Below, piece after piece: positions 10,835 through 21,663 of a stretch of DNA of 64,000 nucleotides. How positions within the stretch are numbered: the stretch's first letter is position 1; each line of letters begins with the position of its first letter. Location: positions 62,001-126,000 of the forward strand of contig JAEUGW010000002.1 of assembly GCA_016795565.1 (NCBI GenBank), read 5' to 3'. Origin of the DNA: Opitutaceae bacterium (lineage in GTDB: Bacteria > Verrucomicrobiota > Verrucomicrobiia > Opitutales > Opitutaceae). The position numbers and the translations under genes were made by a program. Under the pieces are notes generated by a model. That model searched no databases and was not told where the DNA came from. It was given only the letters and a program-made list of their open reading frames with translations.

Positions 10835-11442
10835 GTGCCCCGGTCATTCGGGTCCTGCTGGCCGCCTTGGCCTTGGCGACCGCGTCAGCCGTTGCGACGG
10901 CGGCACCGTTGCCCACGCGCGCGGATGAATTGCGGCAGGCTCAGGCTGAGCTGGGAGCTTTGCGTCAGCGTTACGATGAACGGCACCCCCGGCTCATCGA
11001 GGCGCAGGCGCGCCTCAAGGCTTGGCAGCGTCTCGACTTGGAGGACCGCCCGGAGCCGCTGATTCTGCAGCGAGCCTTGGTCGAAAACGACGTGCTGCGG
11101 CTGCGTTACCTGGAGGGCCATCCCAAACTCCGCGCGCAGCAGGCGCGGGTTGCCGCCATGGAACAGGAGTGGCGCAGCTCCTCGGACAGCCCGGAGGAGC
11201 TCTTGGCGGCCGTCGGGGACCTGGCAGCGCTGGGCACCCGCCTGGCGGAGGAGAATCCCAAGTATCAGGATCAGGTGCGCAAGGTGGCGGCCTGGCGCCA
11301 TCATCTTCTCGGGCCGAGCAGTGAATCCGTCGAGTTGCGCCGGGCCCGCGCCGTGCAGGAATATTTGCGCGTGCGCTATGATGTTAACCACCCGAAGATG
11401 CGGGAAATTGCCGGGCAGATTGCGGAGTTGGAGAAAAAGTAG
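10831..11442 (+). CDS. exported protein of four 45-residue helical repeats, third gene of an RND operon
   Basis: Not recognised as a named family. Seen: 203 residues with the start ATG overlapping the RND pump stop (ATGA). Residues 1-25 look like a Sec signal peptide (hydrophobic core VLLAALALATASAV, then AATAAP-type cleavage). The mature part is four repeats in exact 45-residue register: RYDERHPRL at 47-55, RYLEGHPKL at 92-100, RLAEENPKY at 137-145 and RYDVNHPKM at 182-190. Each is preceded by an amphipathic ELxxLR-type helix and followed by an AxxAxLxxxE-type helix. The Y-x3-HP-[KR] core recalls the line found in polysaccharide chain-length (Wzz/GNVR) coiled coils; that similarity is from memory. 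Operon position suggests a periplasmic partner of the pump; this is inference. Confidence 0.85.
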   Translation: MSAPVIRVLLAALALATASAVATAAPLPTRADELRQAQAELGALRQRYDERHPRLIEAQARLKAWQRLDLEDRPEPLILQRALVENDVLRLRYLEGHPKLRAQQARVAAMEQEWRSSSDSPEELLAAVGDLAALGTRLAEENPKYQDQVRKVAAWRHHLLGPSSESVELRRARAVQEYLRVRYDVNHPKMREIAGQIAELEKK

Positions 11443-11459
11443 CTCTTGGCCCGCCACCG

Positions 11460-11520
11460 AGATGGAACGCGGCCTCCGGACGCGTTAGCCTCGGCGGGGA
11501 TGATCAAACCCGTCCGGTCA
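11460..11520. repeat. GGAACGCGGCCTCCGGAC-type palindromic repeat, decayed copy
   Basis: Contains TGGAACGCGGCCTCCGGACG on the left and AAACCCGTCCGGTC on the right, with partial self-complementarity. The left arm matches the element at 56396-56494 closely. A second palindromic family, distinct from the TGTAGG type that follows at 11537. Confidence 0.6.
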
Positions 11521-11536
11521 CGACCTGACTTGGCAC

Positions 11537-11592
11537 TGTAGGGGCGGACCTTGCGTCCGCCCGCGCGGGCGGACACAAGGTCCGCCCCTACA
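11537..11592. repeat. TGTAGG-type double-hairpin palindrome A2
   Basis: A 56-bp element between the repeat-protein gene and typA (convergent genes). Ends are TGTAGGGG and CCCCTACA. The left hairpin is GGCGGAC-cttgc-GTCCGCC and the right hairpin is GGCGGAC-acaag-GTCCGCC. It may also serve as a transcription-end structure for one or both genes. Confidence 0.88.
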
Positions 11593-11620
11593 AAAAAGCC
11601 AAACCAAGCAGCAATTGGGC

Positions 11621-13441
<1,821 letters not shown>

Positions 13442-13572
13442 GTTCAGGCGGACCTGTTTATTGGGAGAAACCGGTCACGCTGCGAGCCGCCAAGAACCTT
13501 GGCAAGCAGAACCTTGGGCGCGCTGGGGCGGCCCGATTCCGTTGGCTAAGTCATTGATGGCCAGCCAGCCGC

Positions 13573-14178
13573 TCAGGCGGCCTCCGCCAGCGCCCGCCGT
13601 GCGCGACGCACGATGGTCAGGACCAGCAAAGCGCCAATCAGCACCAAGACATGGTCCAGCCACGGATGGGGCGGCACCCCGAGTCCGAGGAGCAGGGCCA
13701 GCAGGCCAAAGGCAAAGGCCCGGTCGCTCTTGCCCATCGGGCCGTCATAGCGGCGGGTGGCGCCGATCTGCACGGCGACGACTCCGGTCATCTCGCTGAC
13801 GATGGCGAGGATCGTGATGACGACCATCAGCCACGGGGAAAATCCCGGCACAGTGGCCAGCGGGAGGTAGAGCGCCGTGTCGGCCAGCACGTCGCCAATC
13901 TCGTTCAGCACGGCGCCGAGGCGGGACTTCTGGTTGTGCTCGCGCGCCAGCATGCCGTCGATGGCGTTGAGCGCCATGCGGACAAAGAGGAAACCCGGCA
14001 GCACCAGCAGCGGCCAGCGAGCCGCGGGTTGAAACCAGATGCAGGCGCCGACTGCGGCGGAGAGCAGGGCGGCGGCCACCGTCACCTGGTTGGCGGTCAC
14101 CCCGGCCGCGGCCAGCGCGTTGGTCAGCGGGCGCAGCAGCTTTTGGAAGGCGGGCTTGATGTCGTAGATGGAGGCCAT
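13573..14178 (-). CDS. CDP-alcohol phosphatidyltransferase family membrane protein
   Basis: Would join a CDP-activated lipid to an alcohol. Seen: 201 residues, mostly membrane segments, with a CDP-alcohol transferase motif at residues 71-96. Against the classic D-x2-DG-x2-AR-x8-G-x3-D-x3-D, the protein has N71, D74-G75, A78-R79, G88, N92 and D96, so two of the four canonical aspartates are asparagine. It is the last gene of a tight operon (3-bp gaps) after an acyltransferase and a CdsA-like gene. Known of the family: E. coli ynbA-ynbB has a similar pairing. Whether the Asn pattern is shared by that subfamily needs an alignment. The product lipid is unknown. Confidence 0.85.
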   Translation of the reverse strand: MASIYDIKPAFQKLLRPLTNALAAAGVTANQVTVAAALLSAAVGACIWFQPAARWPLLVLPGFLFVRMALNAIDGMLAREHNQKSRLGAVLNEIGDVLADTALYLPLATVPGFSPWLMVVITILAIVSEMTGVVAVQIGATRRYDGPMGKSDRAFAFGLLALLLGLGVPPHPWLDHVLVLIGALLVLTIVRRARRALAEAA

Positions 14179-14181
14179 GGC

Positions 14182-15117
14182 TCAGGTGTAGCAGTAGCGC
14201 ACGAGGTGGAAGAACACCGGTGCGGCGAAACAGAGCGAATCGATCCGGTCCATGACGCCGCCATGGCCCTCGATCATCGTGCCGTAGTCCTTCACGCCCC
14301 GGTCGCGCTTGATGGCGGACATCACGAGCCCGCCGAAAAAGCCCATGAGCGTGAGCAGGAAGGAAAACAGCGCCGCCTGCCACCATGTGAAGGGCGTGGC
14401 CCACCACAGCGCCGTGCCGATGGCGGTCGCCGAGAGCACGCCGCCCCAGAAGCCCTCGACCGTCTTGTTGGGGCTGATGGTCGGGACAATGGCGCGCCTG
14501 CCGAACGTCTTGCCCCAGACGTATTGCAGGACGTCGCTGATCTGCACGACGAGCACGAAGAAGAGGAGCAGCTTGGCATTCTGCCCCTCGTAACCCTTCA
14601 CCTTGAGCGTCAGCAGCGCGGGCACATGGCTCACGCAGTAAACGCAGACCATGAGGGCCCACTGGATCTTGGCGGTGCGCTCGAGGAAATGCTCGCTGTC
14701 GCCGGCGAGCGCGCTGCGCGTCGGCACGAGGATGAACGCATAGACCGGAATGAGGATCGAGAAGAGCCCATACCACTCCATCGCGACGAGGTAGTATTGC
14801 AGCGGCGTGATGATGAAGAACGCCCAGAACAGCGTGCGATGGTCGCCGGGTCGCGTGGGGGTGAGCGTGATGAACTCGCGCAGGGCGAAAAACGACATGA
14901 ACCCGAACAGGATCACCGAGCCCAGCCCGCCCGTGGCGAGCGCGACGCCGAACACGGCCACCATCACCCACCACGCTTTCACGCGGGCGTCGAGGTTGGC
15001 GATGACCTTGTTGGGTCCGCCCGGCCGCCGCTTCAGGAAAAACGTGATGGCCGAGGACAGGGCCAGCAGGGCGATGATGCCGCCGACGAGCCAGAGGAGT
15101 TCGCGGTCAGTTTGCAT
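14182..15117 (-). CDS. phosphatidate cytidylyltransferase (CdsA family)
   Basis: Activates phosphatidic acid with CTP to CDP-diacylglycerol in the inner membrane. Seen: 311 residues with about eight hydrophobic segments. The full CDS signature stands near the C-terminus: SAIKRDRGVKDYGTMIEGHG followed by GVMDRID, which has the conserved KR, KD, HGG and DRxD positions. It lies 3 bp after the acyltransferase gene and 3 bp before the CDP-alcohol transferase, so acyl transfer, CDP activation and head-group transfer are encoded in pathway order. It may be a second, dedicated CdsA (as E. coli YnbB is) rather than the housekeeping enzyme; the window cannot decide this. Confidence 0.93.
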   Translation of the reverse strand: MQTDRELLWLVGGIIALLALSSAITFFLKRRPGGPNKVIANLDARVKAWWVMVAVFGVALATGGLGSVILFGFMSFFALREFITLTPTRPGDHRTLFWAFFIITPLQYYLVAMEWYGLFSILIPVYAFILVPTRSALAGDSEHFLERTAKIQWALMVCVYCVSHVPALLTLKVKGYEGQNAKLLLFFVLVVQISDVLQYVWGKTFGRRAIVPTISPNKTVEGFWGGVLSATAIGTALWWATPFTWWQAALFSFLLTLMGFFGGLVMSAIKRDRGVKDYGTMIEGHGGVMDRIDSLCFAAPVFFHLVRYCYT

Positions 15118-15120
15118 GGG

Positions 15121-15714
15121 TCAGGAGGCGAGTTGTTGCACGGCCGCGCGGGCGCGCTGGAGAAAATCGGCTTTGCCTTCGCCGGCCCCGAGCGTGAGCG
15201 GAGCGCCGAGGGCGAGGCTGCCCAGCAGGGGCACGGGCAGATAGTCGCCTTTGGGCAGGATGCGGCTCAGGTTTTGGAGATAGACCGGCACGAGCGGGAT
15301 GCCCGGGCGGCCGCGGGCGAGGTGGTAGAGACCGGACTTGAATTCATGGATGGCACCGTCGGCGCTGCGCGTGCCCTCGGGAAAGACGATGAGCGAATCG
15401 CCGGCCTCGAGTGCGGCGAGCATCGGCGCCAGCGGGTTGGTGGCGACGGTGACGTGCTGGCGCTCGATGAGCACGGCATTGAAGAGGTCGCGGGCGATGC
15501 GGCGCCGCCGCTCGGTTTTTTCCCAGTAATCACGGCCGGCCACCGGGCGGCCGCGGGCGCGCGCGGCGGCGGGCAGGGCGGCCCAGATTGTCAGGAAATC
15601 GAGGTGGCTCGAGTGGTTGGCGAAGTAGATCACCGGAGCGGGGGGCAGGGCCTCCGCCGGCAGGGCCCGGACGCCGCAGACGACACGGATAAGCCAGGCG
15701 ACGAGGTCCTTCAT
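15121..15714 (-). CDS. 1-acyl-sn-glycerol-3-phosphate acyltransferase (PlsC family)
   Basis: Acylates lysophosphatidic acid or a related lyso-lipid at the membrane. Seen: 197 residues from the ATG at 15714. The frame is open for 89 further codons upstream, but that part (W-, G- and R-rich) has no acyltransferase features and covers untranslated DNA, so it was excluded. Catalytic H-x4-D is in NHSSHLDF near residue 38, the phosphate-binding FPEGTR near residue 110, and IPLVPVYLQN gives motif IV. First gene of the three-gene lipid operon, with the CdsA-like gene 3 bp behind it. A minus-strand terminator at 15915-15956 isolates it from whatever is transcribed further right. Confidence 0.9.
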   Translation of the reverse strand: MKDLVAWLIRVVCGVRALPAEALPPAPVIYFANHSSHLDFLTIWAALPAAARARGRPVAGRDYWEKTERRRRIARDLFNAVLIERQHVTVATNPLAPMLAALEAGDSLIVFPEGTRSADGAIHEFKSGLYHLARGRPGIPLVPVYLQNLSRILPKGDYLPVPLLGSLALGAPLTLGAGEGKADFLQRARAAVQQLAS

Positions 15715-15914
15715 GGGTGCGCCCTGTTGGTGCCGGCTCGACTGCCCGGTGTCAATGCACGCCCCTGTTCCAAAGGTGGTCGCCGGTTTCCACATCGGCG
15801 ACCACCACCCGCGACCTGTCTCAACGCCGGCAAAACGGTCAGCGCGCCAGGCCCGGCAAAACTCGAGGTTCCGGGTCACGCCTGGGCCCAGCGCGCTGAC
15901 AAAATGATCGCCTC

Positions 15915-15956
15915 TATAAAACGATAAAGGCCCGGGCTCCTTGCGGAGCCCGGGCC
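15915..15956 (-). terminator. strong intrinsic terminator facing leftward
   Basis: Perfect 12-bp stem GGCCCGGGCTCC / GGAGCCCGGGCC (15929-15956) with a 4-nt loop. On the minus strand it is followed by TTTATCGTTTTAT. The plus-strand side has no T-run. It therefore ends a minus-strand transcript coming from 15.96-17 kb, where no credible protein gene is seen. Confidence 0.8.
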
Positions 15957-16800
15957 AAAATCGGGGGTGGGTGCTCGCCACGCACTCTTTCCCATTCGCA
16001 CAGCATTGGGCGCCTCGCTTTCGCGGGCCGTGTGCTTCCCGACGCTACTCCACGCGGCATGCGCGGCTGTCGGTCTCATAGCGGGACCGTCCCGGCCTTT
16101 TCAGCACCGGAATTTTTCGAGTGAGGCCTCTGCGCCCGGTTCGGTTCCATCTGCCGATGGTGAACTCGCCGGACGGGTGTTGGCACGCCTGCAACAGTGC
16201 ATTTCGCACCAGCACCTTGCCACGGGGACGGCCCCGGCTTTTGGCCGGGCGTTGGCCCCGTGTAACGGGTCTGACCTCTTACCTCTCAGGTTGCTTTCGA
16301 TTTGCAGTTGGGTGACGCGGTTTTACGCGCCGCCCCAATGAGGAGGTTTTGCGAGCTTTGCCAGACTCGCCCGCTCCCCGCTGCGCCGCATCCCTTTCGC
16401 GCCCCGCCTTTCGGGCCGGGCCTTTTGGTGGGGTGGACCCACCGGAACACTGCGCTGCGTCCTGGTCATACAGTAGCAACCACAACCCTCTGGGTAACTG
16501 CATCGGTGCAAGGCCCGAAACTGGCCTTGGACCTGACTCGGCTCGGAACGCGGTTTCTGATGTCGCGCCTCGCCGCACAGCTCCTTTGTCGCATAACTGG
16601 ATCGGCTGCGACGCCGTCCAGAGGAACTGGTGATATTTGCCTGCCTGCGGCTCGCGCCGCTGAGGGGAGCGCGTCACCAATTAACGCCCTCCTTTCCCCG
16701 GTTGCCCGGGATTATCCCAGTCGCGCTCTCGGCGGGTTTTTCATGCCGCCGCGCTGCGACTGTTCTATCAAGGAACGCTGAAAAAATGCGTCTGCCCGGG
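15957..16800 (-). ncRNA. candidate structured non-coding RNA, about 0.8 kb
   Basis: No ORF here looks like a protein; all six frames read as low-complexity shadows. The DNA is rich in exact nested hairpins. At 16718-16762 an outer 7-bp stem (CAGTCGC/GCGACTG) encloses a 6-bp stem (CGGCGG/CCGCCG). At 16221-16262 CACGGGG/CCCCGTG encloses CCCGGC/GCCGGG. At 16147-16160 CCATC/GATGG closes a tetraloop. GAAA-type loops are common on the minus strand. The left edge is a strong minus-strand terminator (15915-15956), so a minus-strand RNA is the simplest reading. RNase P RNA and tmRNA were tested by eye and rejected because the invariant GGAAAGTCC and GGTTCRANTCC segments are missing. The 5' end is not defined. 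Confidence 0.45.
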
Positions 16801-16868
16801 GGAAAAGTCACGGGTTTGTTCCTCCCATCTTATTCACCCGGCACGCGCGGATTTTGGCATCAGCCGCC

Positions 16869-16910
16869 GTGAATAACCTGTGCCGAACCGGTTGCCCGCA
16901 GGTTGTTCAC
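16869..16910. promoter_or_regulatory. 12-bp inverted repeat upstream of the second RND operon
   Basis: GTGAATAACCTG (16869-16880) and CAGGTTGTTCAC (16899-16910) are inverted with one mismatch around an 18-bp spacer that contains GAACCGGTT. A second hairpin, CCGATT/AATCGG, lies at 16952-16968. It is 160-200 bp upstream of the adaptor gene start, so it could be an operator for the pump or part of the 5' end of the leftward RNA. No regulator gene is adjacent. Confidence 0.4.
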
Positions 16911-17067
16911 AGGCCGGGGTATGCAGCCTGCTGAGAGCTGCCGGTCTGAACCCGATTGCAAAAATCGGTTGCGCGGCCTCGCGTGGTTCATTGAGTGGCG
17001 CGGTGGATTCAACGTTGAACGCGGCACATGCCGCGACTTGGGGTGTCCACAGGCAGGAGATTCTTTC

Positions 17068-18255
17068 ATGAAACCAATACCGGAGCGGTGTCCTTTGTTT
17101 GTGCGCCATCACGCAGGCCTTCAACCCGCGCTGGCGCTGTTTGGCGTCTGCGCCATCATCTTGGCCGGCTGCGGCCGCCCCGCCGCGCCGGTGGCGGCGG
17201 CACCCGTCGAGGTCGGCATCGTCACTCTGGAGCAGCGCCCCGCCGCCCTCACGAAGGAGCTGCCGGGCCGCACCAACGCCTACCGCCTCGCCGAGGTGCG
17301 GGCACGGGTGGATGGGATCGTGCTGAAGCGTCACTTCACGGAAGGGGCCGATGTCACGGAGGGCCAGGTGCTCTATCAGATTGAGACCGCCCCCTACGAG
17401 GCTGCGCTCGCCAGCGCGCGGGCGACGCAGGCCCGCGCGGACGCGAACCTTCAGCTCACGGCCCAGAGCGAGAAGCGCCAGTCCGATCTCTTCGCGATAA
17501 AGGCGATCAGCCAGCAGGACTACGACAATGTCGTCGCCCAGTTGCGCGTGGCCGAGGCCGATGCCGCCTCGGCTGCGGCCGCCGTGAAGGTGGCGCAGAT
17601 CAATCTCGACTACACTGCGGTGCGCGCGCCGATCGCCGGCCGCGTCGGCCGCTCCCAAGTCACCGAGGGCGCCTATGTCCGGCAGGCGGAGGCGACGTTG
17701 CTCACCACCATCCAGCAACTCGACCCCATCTACCTCGACATGACTGAGGCCAACGCCGAGGTGCTCCGCATGAAGGAGCGAATCGCCCAGGGCACGGTCG
17801 GCGATCTGCAACCTGCACAGGTGAGCGTGACCCTGGTGCTTGAGGACGGACGGACTTATCCCGAGAAGGGCGTGATGCAGTTCCTCGACGCGACTGTAAC
17901 CCCGACCACCGGTTCCGTGGCACTTCGCGCACTCGTGCCCAATCCCCGGCAGGAACTCCTGCCGGGCATGTTCGTGCGGGGCCGGCTCGAAGGCGCGATC
18001 ATGCCCCGGGCGATCCTGGTGCCGCAGGTCGCCGTCTTCCGCGACGCGCGGGGCGAGCCGTATGTTTTCCTGGTGGGGGAGGGGGACAAGATCGAGCAGC
18101 GGTCCATCAAGGCCGGGCAGACCATCGGCGACCAATGGCTTGTCGAGTCCGGTCTTGCCGCCGGGGAACGCATCGTCGTGGAAGGCACCCAGAAAGTCCG
18201 GTCGGGCGCGACCGTGCGGCCCGTGCCGCTCGCCGTGACCCAGTCCAAATCCTGA
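17068..18255 (+). CDS. RND efflux periplasmic adaptor, AcrA/MexA type, lipoprotein
   Basis: Seen: 395 residues from the ATG at 17068, which has a clear ribosome-binding site (AGGAGA, 8 nt upstream). A longer frame from 16903 was rejected because it would bury the signal peptide. Signal peptide with lipobox ILAGC near residue 35. AcrA-like order follows: lipoyl half-motif [20 protein letters not shown], helical hairpin around residues 115-175 ([18 protein letters not shown]), second half-motif [20 protein letters not shown], beta-barrel with [15 protein letters not shown], and a C-terminal membrane-proximal domain. It is followed after 25 bp by an HAE1 pump, so the pair forms a multidrug-type efflux operon. 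No outer-membrane channel gene is attached. Confidence 0.94.
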   Translation: MKPIPERCPLFVRHHAGLQPALALFGVCAIILAGCGRPAAPVAAAPVEVGIVTLEQRPAALTKELPGRTNAYRLAEVRARVDGIVLKRHFTEGADVTEGQVLYQIETAPYEAALASARATQARADANLQLTAQSEKRQSDLFAIKAISQQDYDNVVAQLRVAEADAASAAAAVKVAQINLDYTAVRAPIAGRVGRSQVTEGAYVRQAEATLLTTIQQLDPIYLDMTEANAEVLRMKERIAQGTVGDLQPAQVSVTLVLEDGRTYPEKGVMQFLDATVTPTTGSVALRALVPNPRQELLPGMFVRGRLEGAIMPRAILVPQVAVFRDARGEPYVFLVGEGDKIEQRSIKAGQTIGDQWLVESGLAAGERIVVEGTQKVRSGATVRPVPLAVTQSKS

Positions 18256-18280
18256 CCCGCACCACCCCGGCACCCACGTC

Positions 18281-21200
18281 ATGGCACGCTTCTTCATCGA
18301 CCGCCCGATCTTCGCCTGGGTCATCGCGATCATCATCATGCTGGCCGGAGCAATTATGCTCACCCAGCTGCCGATCGCCCGCTATCCGACGATTGCCCCG
18401 CCCACCATCACGATCCGGGCCACCATGCCCGGTGCCTCGGCCCAGGTGATCGAGGATGCCGTCACGCAGATCATCGAGCGGAACATGAACGGCCTCGACG
18501 GCCTGCTCTACATGTCCGCCACGAGCGAGTCCAGCGGCAGCGCGGTCGTCACGCTGACCTTTGCCAGCGGCACCGATGCGGACATCGCGCAGGTGCAGGT
18601 GCAGAACAAGCTGCAGCTCGCCGTGCCGCTCCTGCCGCAGTCCGTGCAGCAACAGGGTCTCAGCGTCACCAAGACGGGTGAGGGGTTCCTCGTGATCGTT
18701 GGCTTCGTCTCGGAGGATGGGAGCATCGCCCGTGACGACATCACCGATTATGTGGCGGCCAACATCGTCGATCCGCTGGCCCGGGTGCCCGGGGTCGGCA
18801 GCACGCAGGTCTTCGGCGCCAAGTATGCCATGCGCATCTGGCTCGATCCGGGCCGGTTGGAAACCTACCAGCTCACGATCGCCGAGGTCATCGCGGCGCT
18901 GCAGGCGCAGAACGAGCAGGTGGCGGTCGGCCAGCTCGGCGGCACGCCGGCCATCGACGGCCAGCAGATCAACGCCACGATCAACGCGCGCGGCCGGTTG
19001 CAGACGGCGGCCGAGTTTCGCGACATCGTCATCCGCAGCAACCCGGACGGCTCGACGCTCCGCCTCGGTGACATCGCCCGCGTGGAGCTCGGGGCGGAGG
19101 ATTACAGCATGATCAGCCGCTACAACGGCAAGCCGGCCACGGGTGTGGCGGTCTCGCTCGCCACGGGCGCCAACGCCCTTGACACGGCGGCCGGGGTGAA
19201 GGCCGCCATTGAACGGATGGCGCCGAATTTCCCCGCCGGCCTCAAGGCGGTCGTGCCGTTCGACACCACGCCGTTCGTGTCCGTCGCCATCCAGGGCGTC
19301 GTGCGCACCCTGTTCGAGGCGGTGCTGCTGGTGTTCCTCGTGATGTATCTGTTCCTGCAGAATTTCCGGGCCACCCTCATCCCCACCATCGCCGTGCCGG
19401 TGGTGCTGCTGGGCACCTTCGCCGTGCTGGGCGTGCTGGGCTTCTCGATCAACATGCTGACGATGTTCGCGATGGTGCTGGCCATCGGCCTGCTGGTGGA
19501 CGACGCCATCGTCGTCGTGGAAAACGTCGAGCGCCTCATGAGCGAGGAGGGCTTGTCGCCGCTGGAGGCCGCGCGCAAGTCGATGGACCAGATCACGGGC
19601 GCGCTGGTCGGCATCGGGCTCGTGCTGTCGGCGGTGTTCGTGCCGATGGCGTTCCTCGGAGGATCGACCGGCGTCATCTACCGCCAGTTCTCCGTCACGA
19701 TCGTCGCCGCGATGGGCTTGTCGGTGCTGGTGGCCGTCGTCCTCACGCCCGCCCTTTGCGCCACGCTGCTCAAGCCGGTCGCCAAGGGCCACACTTACGC
19801 CGAGACCGGTTTCTTCGGCTGGTTCAACCGGGTCTTCGACCGCGGGAACAAGCGTTATCAGGGCGGGGTGCGCGCCGTGCTGGCCCGCTCCGGGCGGGGG
19901 CTCGCGGTGGTCGTCGCCATGGTGGTGCTGACCGTTTACCTGTTCCTGCGCCTGCCCAGTTCCTTCCTGCCGGCGGAGGATCAGGGCGTGCTCTACACCC
20001 AGATTCAGGCCCCGGTCGGCGCCACGCAGCAGCGCACGCTCGCGGTGTTGGAGCAGGTCGAGCGGCATTTCCTCGAGGACGAGAGCGCGGCGGTCGCATC
20101 CGTTTTCGCGGTGCAGGGCTTCGGGTTTGGCGGCACGGGGCAGAACAACGCCATGGCCTTCGTCAGCCTCAAGGATTGGGCGCAGCGTCAGGCGGCGGAC
20201 GCGCAGGTCGATGCCATCGCCGGGCGCGCCATGCGGAAGTTCGCCGGCATCCGCGATGCGCTGGTCTATGCCTTCTCCCCGCCGGCCGTCACGGAGCTCG
20301 GCACCTCGACGGGCTTCACGTTCTTCCTCAAGGATGACGCCGGGCGCGGTCACGAGGCCCTGATCGCCGCCCGCAATCAGTTGCTCGGGGCCGCCGCCCA
20401 GAGCGCGCTGCTCACCCGGGTGCGGCCGAGCGGTCAGGAGGACACGCCGCAACTGCGGCTCGACATCGACAACGCCAAGGTCGCCGCGCTGGGGCTCTCC
20501 TCCGCCACCATCAATGACACGCTCGCAGCCGCCTGGGGTGGAAGCTATGTGGACGACTTCATCGACCGGGGCCGCGTCAAGCGCGTCATGGTCCAGGCCG
20601 ATGCGCCCTACCGCATGGTGCCGGAGGATTTCAACCGCTGGTCGGTGCGCAACTCCGCGGGCGAGATGGTGCCGTTCTCCGCCTTCGGCCGTTCCTATTG
20701 GAACTATGGTTCACCCCGCCTCGAGCGCTACAACGGCGTGTCCGCCGTGCAGATCAACGGCGAGGGCGCGGCTGGCGTCAGCTCGGGCGATGCCATGCTC
20801 GAGATCGAGCGGCTGGCCGCGGCGCTGCCGGGTTACAGCGTGGACTGGACCGGCGCTTCCTACCAGGAACGGCAGGCCGGGGCGCAGACGCCGCTCCTGT
20901 ATTCGCTGTCGCTGCTGATCGTGTTCCTGTGCCTGGCCGCGCTCTACGAGAGCTGGGGCGTGCCCACGGCGGTGCTGCTGGCCGCGCCCTTCGGCGTGCT
21001 CGGCGCGGTGCTGGCCAACACGCTGCGTGGCATGGAGCGCGACGTCTATTTTCAGGTGGCGATGCTCACTACGGTCGGTCTCACCAGCAAGAACGCCATT
21101 TTGATCGTGGAATTCGCCAAGGAGAACTTCGAGCGCGGTGCCGACCTGGTGGAAGCCACCGTGCAGGCCGTCCGTGAGCGCTTGCGCCCCATCCTGATGA

Positions 21201-21415
21201 CCTCGCTGGCCTTCGGCCTGGGCGTGCTGCCGCTGGCGATGTCGAGCGGCGCGGGCGCCGGGGCCCAACGCGCCATCGGCACCGGCGTGGTCGGCGGCAT
21301 GGTCATCGGCACGCTGTTCGGCCTGTTTTTCGTGCCGCTGTTCTACGTGCTGATCATGCGTCTGTCCGGCAAGGGCCGGGCCCGGGGCGTCACGCCGCCC
21401 GGGACGGGAGGCTGA
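18281..21415 (+). CDS. RND multidrug efflux transporter, AcrB/HAE1 family
   Basis: Proton-driven trimeric inner-membrane pump for hydrophobic compounds. Seen: 1044 residues with the HAE1 hallmark N-terminus [39 protein letters not shown] in the porter domain, and the double aspartate of the proton relay in [18 protein letters not shown] near residue 410. The C-terminal half has [14 protein letters not shown] and [14 protein letters not shown], both standard for AcrB-like pumps. Its partner adaptor is immediately upstream. It is unlike the RND pump at 7688, so the window carries two non-paralogous efflux systems 7 kb apart. The product ends 83 bp before the stranded hrpB fragment. Confidence 0.95.
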   Translation: MARFFIDRPIFAWVIAIIIMLAGAIMLTQLPIARYPTIAPPTITIRATMPGASAQVIEDAVTQIIERNMNGLDGLLYMSATSESSGSAVVTLTFASGTDADIAQVQVQNKLQLAVPLLPQSVQQQGLSVTKTGEGFLVIVGFVSEDGSIARDDITDYVAANIVDPLARVPGVGSTQVFGAKYAMRIWLDPGRLETYQLTIAEVIAALQAQNEQVAVGQLGGTPAIDGQQINATINARGRLQTAAEFRDIVIRSNPDGSTLRLGDIARVELGAEDYSMISRYNGKPATGVAVSLATGANALDTAAGVKAAIERMAPNFPAGLKAVVPFDTTPFVSVAIQGVVRTLFEAVLLVFLVMYLFLQNFRATLIPTIAVPVVLLGTFAVLGVLGFSINMLTMFAMVLAIGLLVDDAIVVVENVERLMSEEGLSPLEAARKSMDQITGALVGIGLVLSAVFVPMAFLGGSTGVIYRQFSVTIVAAMGLSVLVAVVLTPALCATLLKPVAKGHTYAETGFFGWFNRVFDRGNKRYQGGVRAVLARSGRGLAVVVAMVVLTVYLFLRLPSSFLPAEDQGVLYTQIQAPVGATQQRTLAVLEQVERHFLEDESAAVASVFAVQGFGFGGTGQNNAMAFVSLKDWAQRQAADAQVDAIAGRAMRKFAGIRDALVYAFSPPAVTELGTSTGFTFFLKDDAGRGHEALIAARNQLLGAAAQSALLTRVRPSGQEDTPQLRLDIDNAKVAALGLSSATINDTLAAAWGGSYVDDFIDRGRVKRVMVQADAPYRMVPEDFNRWSVRNSAGEMVPFSAFGRSYWNYGSPRLERYNGVSAVQINGEGAAGVSSGDAMLEIERLAAALPGYSVDWTGASYQERQAGAQTPLLYSLSLLIVFLCLAALYESWGVPTAVLLAAPFGVLGAVLANTLRGMERDVYFQVAMLTTVGLTSKNAILIVEFAKENFERGADLVEATVQAVRERLRPILMTSLAFGLGVLPLAMSSGAGAGAQRAIGTGVVGGMVIGTLFGLFFVPLFYVLIMRLSGKGRARGVTPPGTGG

Positions 21416-21498
21416 CGACGCGACGACCGCCACGGTGCGGGGCCGGCGGAGCCGATCGGCTTGCACTCGGCCGGCGGGCCGGCTGAATTTGCGCCTCC

Positions 21499-21663
21499 AT
21501 GTCGCCGCGCGAACTGCCCATCTACGAACTTGAGGACCGCATCATTGCGGCCGTGAAGGGGCAGGGCCGGCTCATCGTCCAGGCTCCGACGGGCTCGGGC
21601 AAGTCCACGCAGGTGCCGCAGATGCTCCTCAACCACGGTTTGCTGGCAGAAGTCTCTCGCTGA
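21499..21663 (+). pseudogene. stranded duplicate of the hrpB 5' end
   Basis: Encodes 54 residues from an ATG: the first 49 codons of HrpB, including the P-loop TGSGKSTQVPQ, then five unrelated codons and TGA. DNA at 21504-21646 matches 22898-23040 with four differences in 143 bp, all silent third-position changes. The match stops exactly at TTGCTGG; beyond it the two loci are unrelated. It keeps ATG and Walker A but no helicase motif II-VI, so it cannot be a working helicase. The silent-only pattern suggests that both copies were once under selection or that the duplicate came from a close relative. Confidence 0.9.

Noticed and set aside
16302..16781. Possible 159-codon protein in the gene-free block
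   Set aside because: Composition is that of random GC-rich DNA, with no domain or ribosome-binding site; hairpins run through it.
15957..16800. RNase P RNA or tmRNA in the gene-free block
   Set aside because: The near-invariant GGAAAGTCC and ACAGAA segments of RNase P RNA and the GGTTCRANTCC T-arm of tmRNA were not found on either strand. Only isolated look-alikes (GGTAAGAG, GGTTCGGTTCC) are present. A covariance-model search could overturn this.
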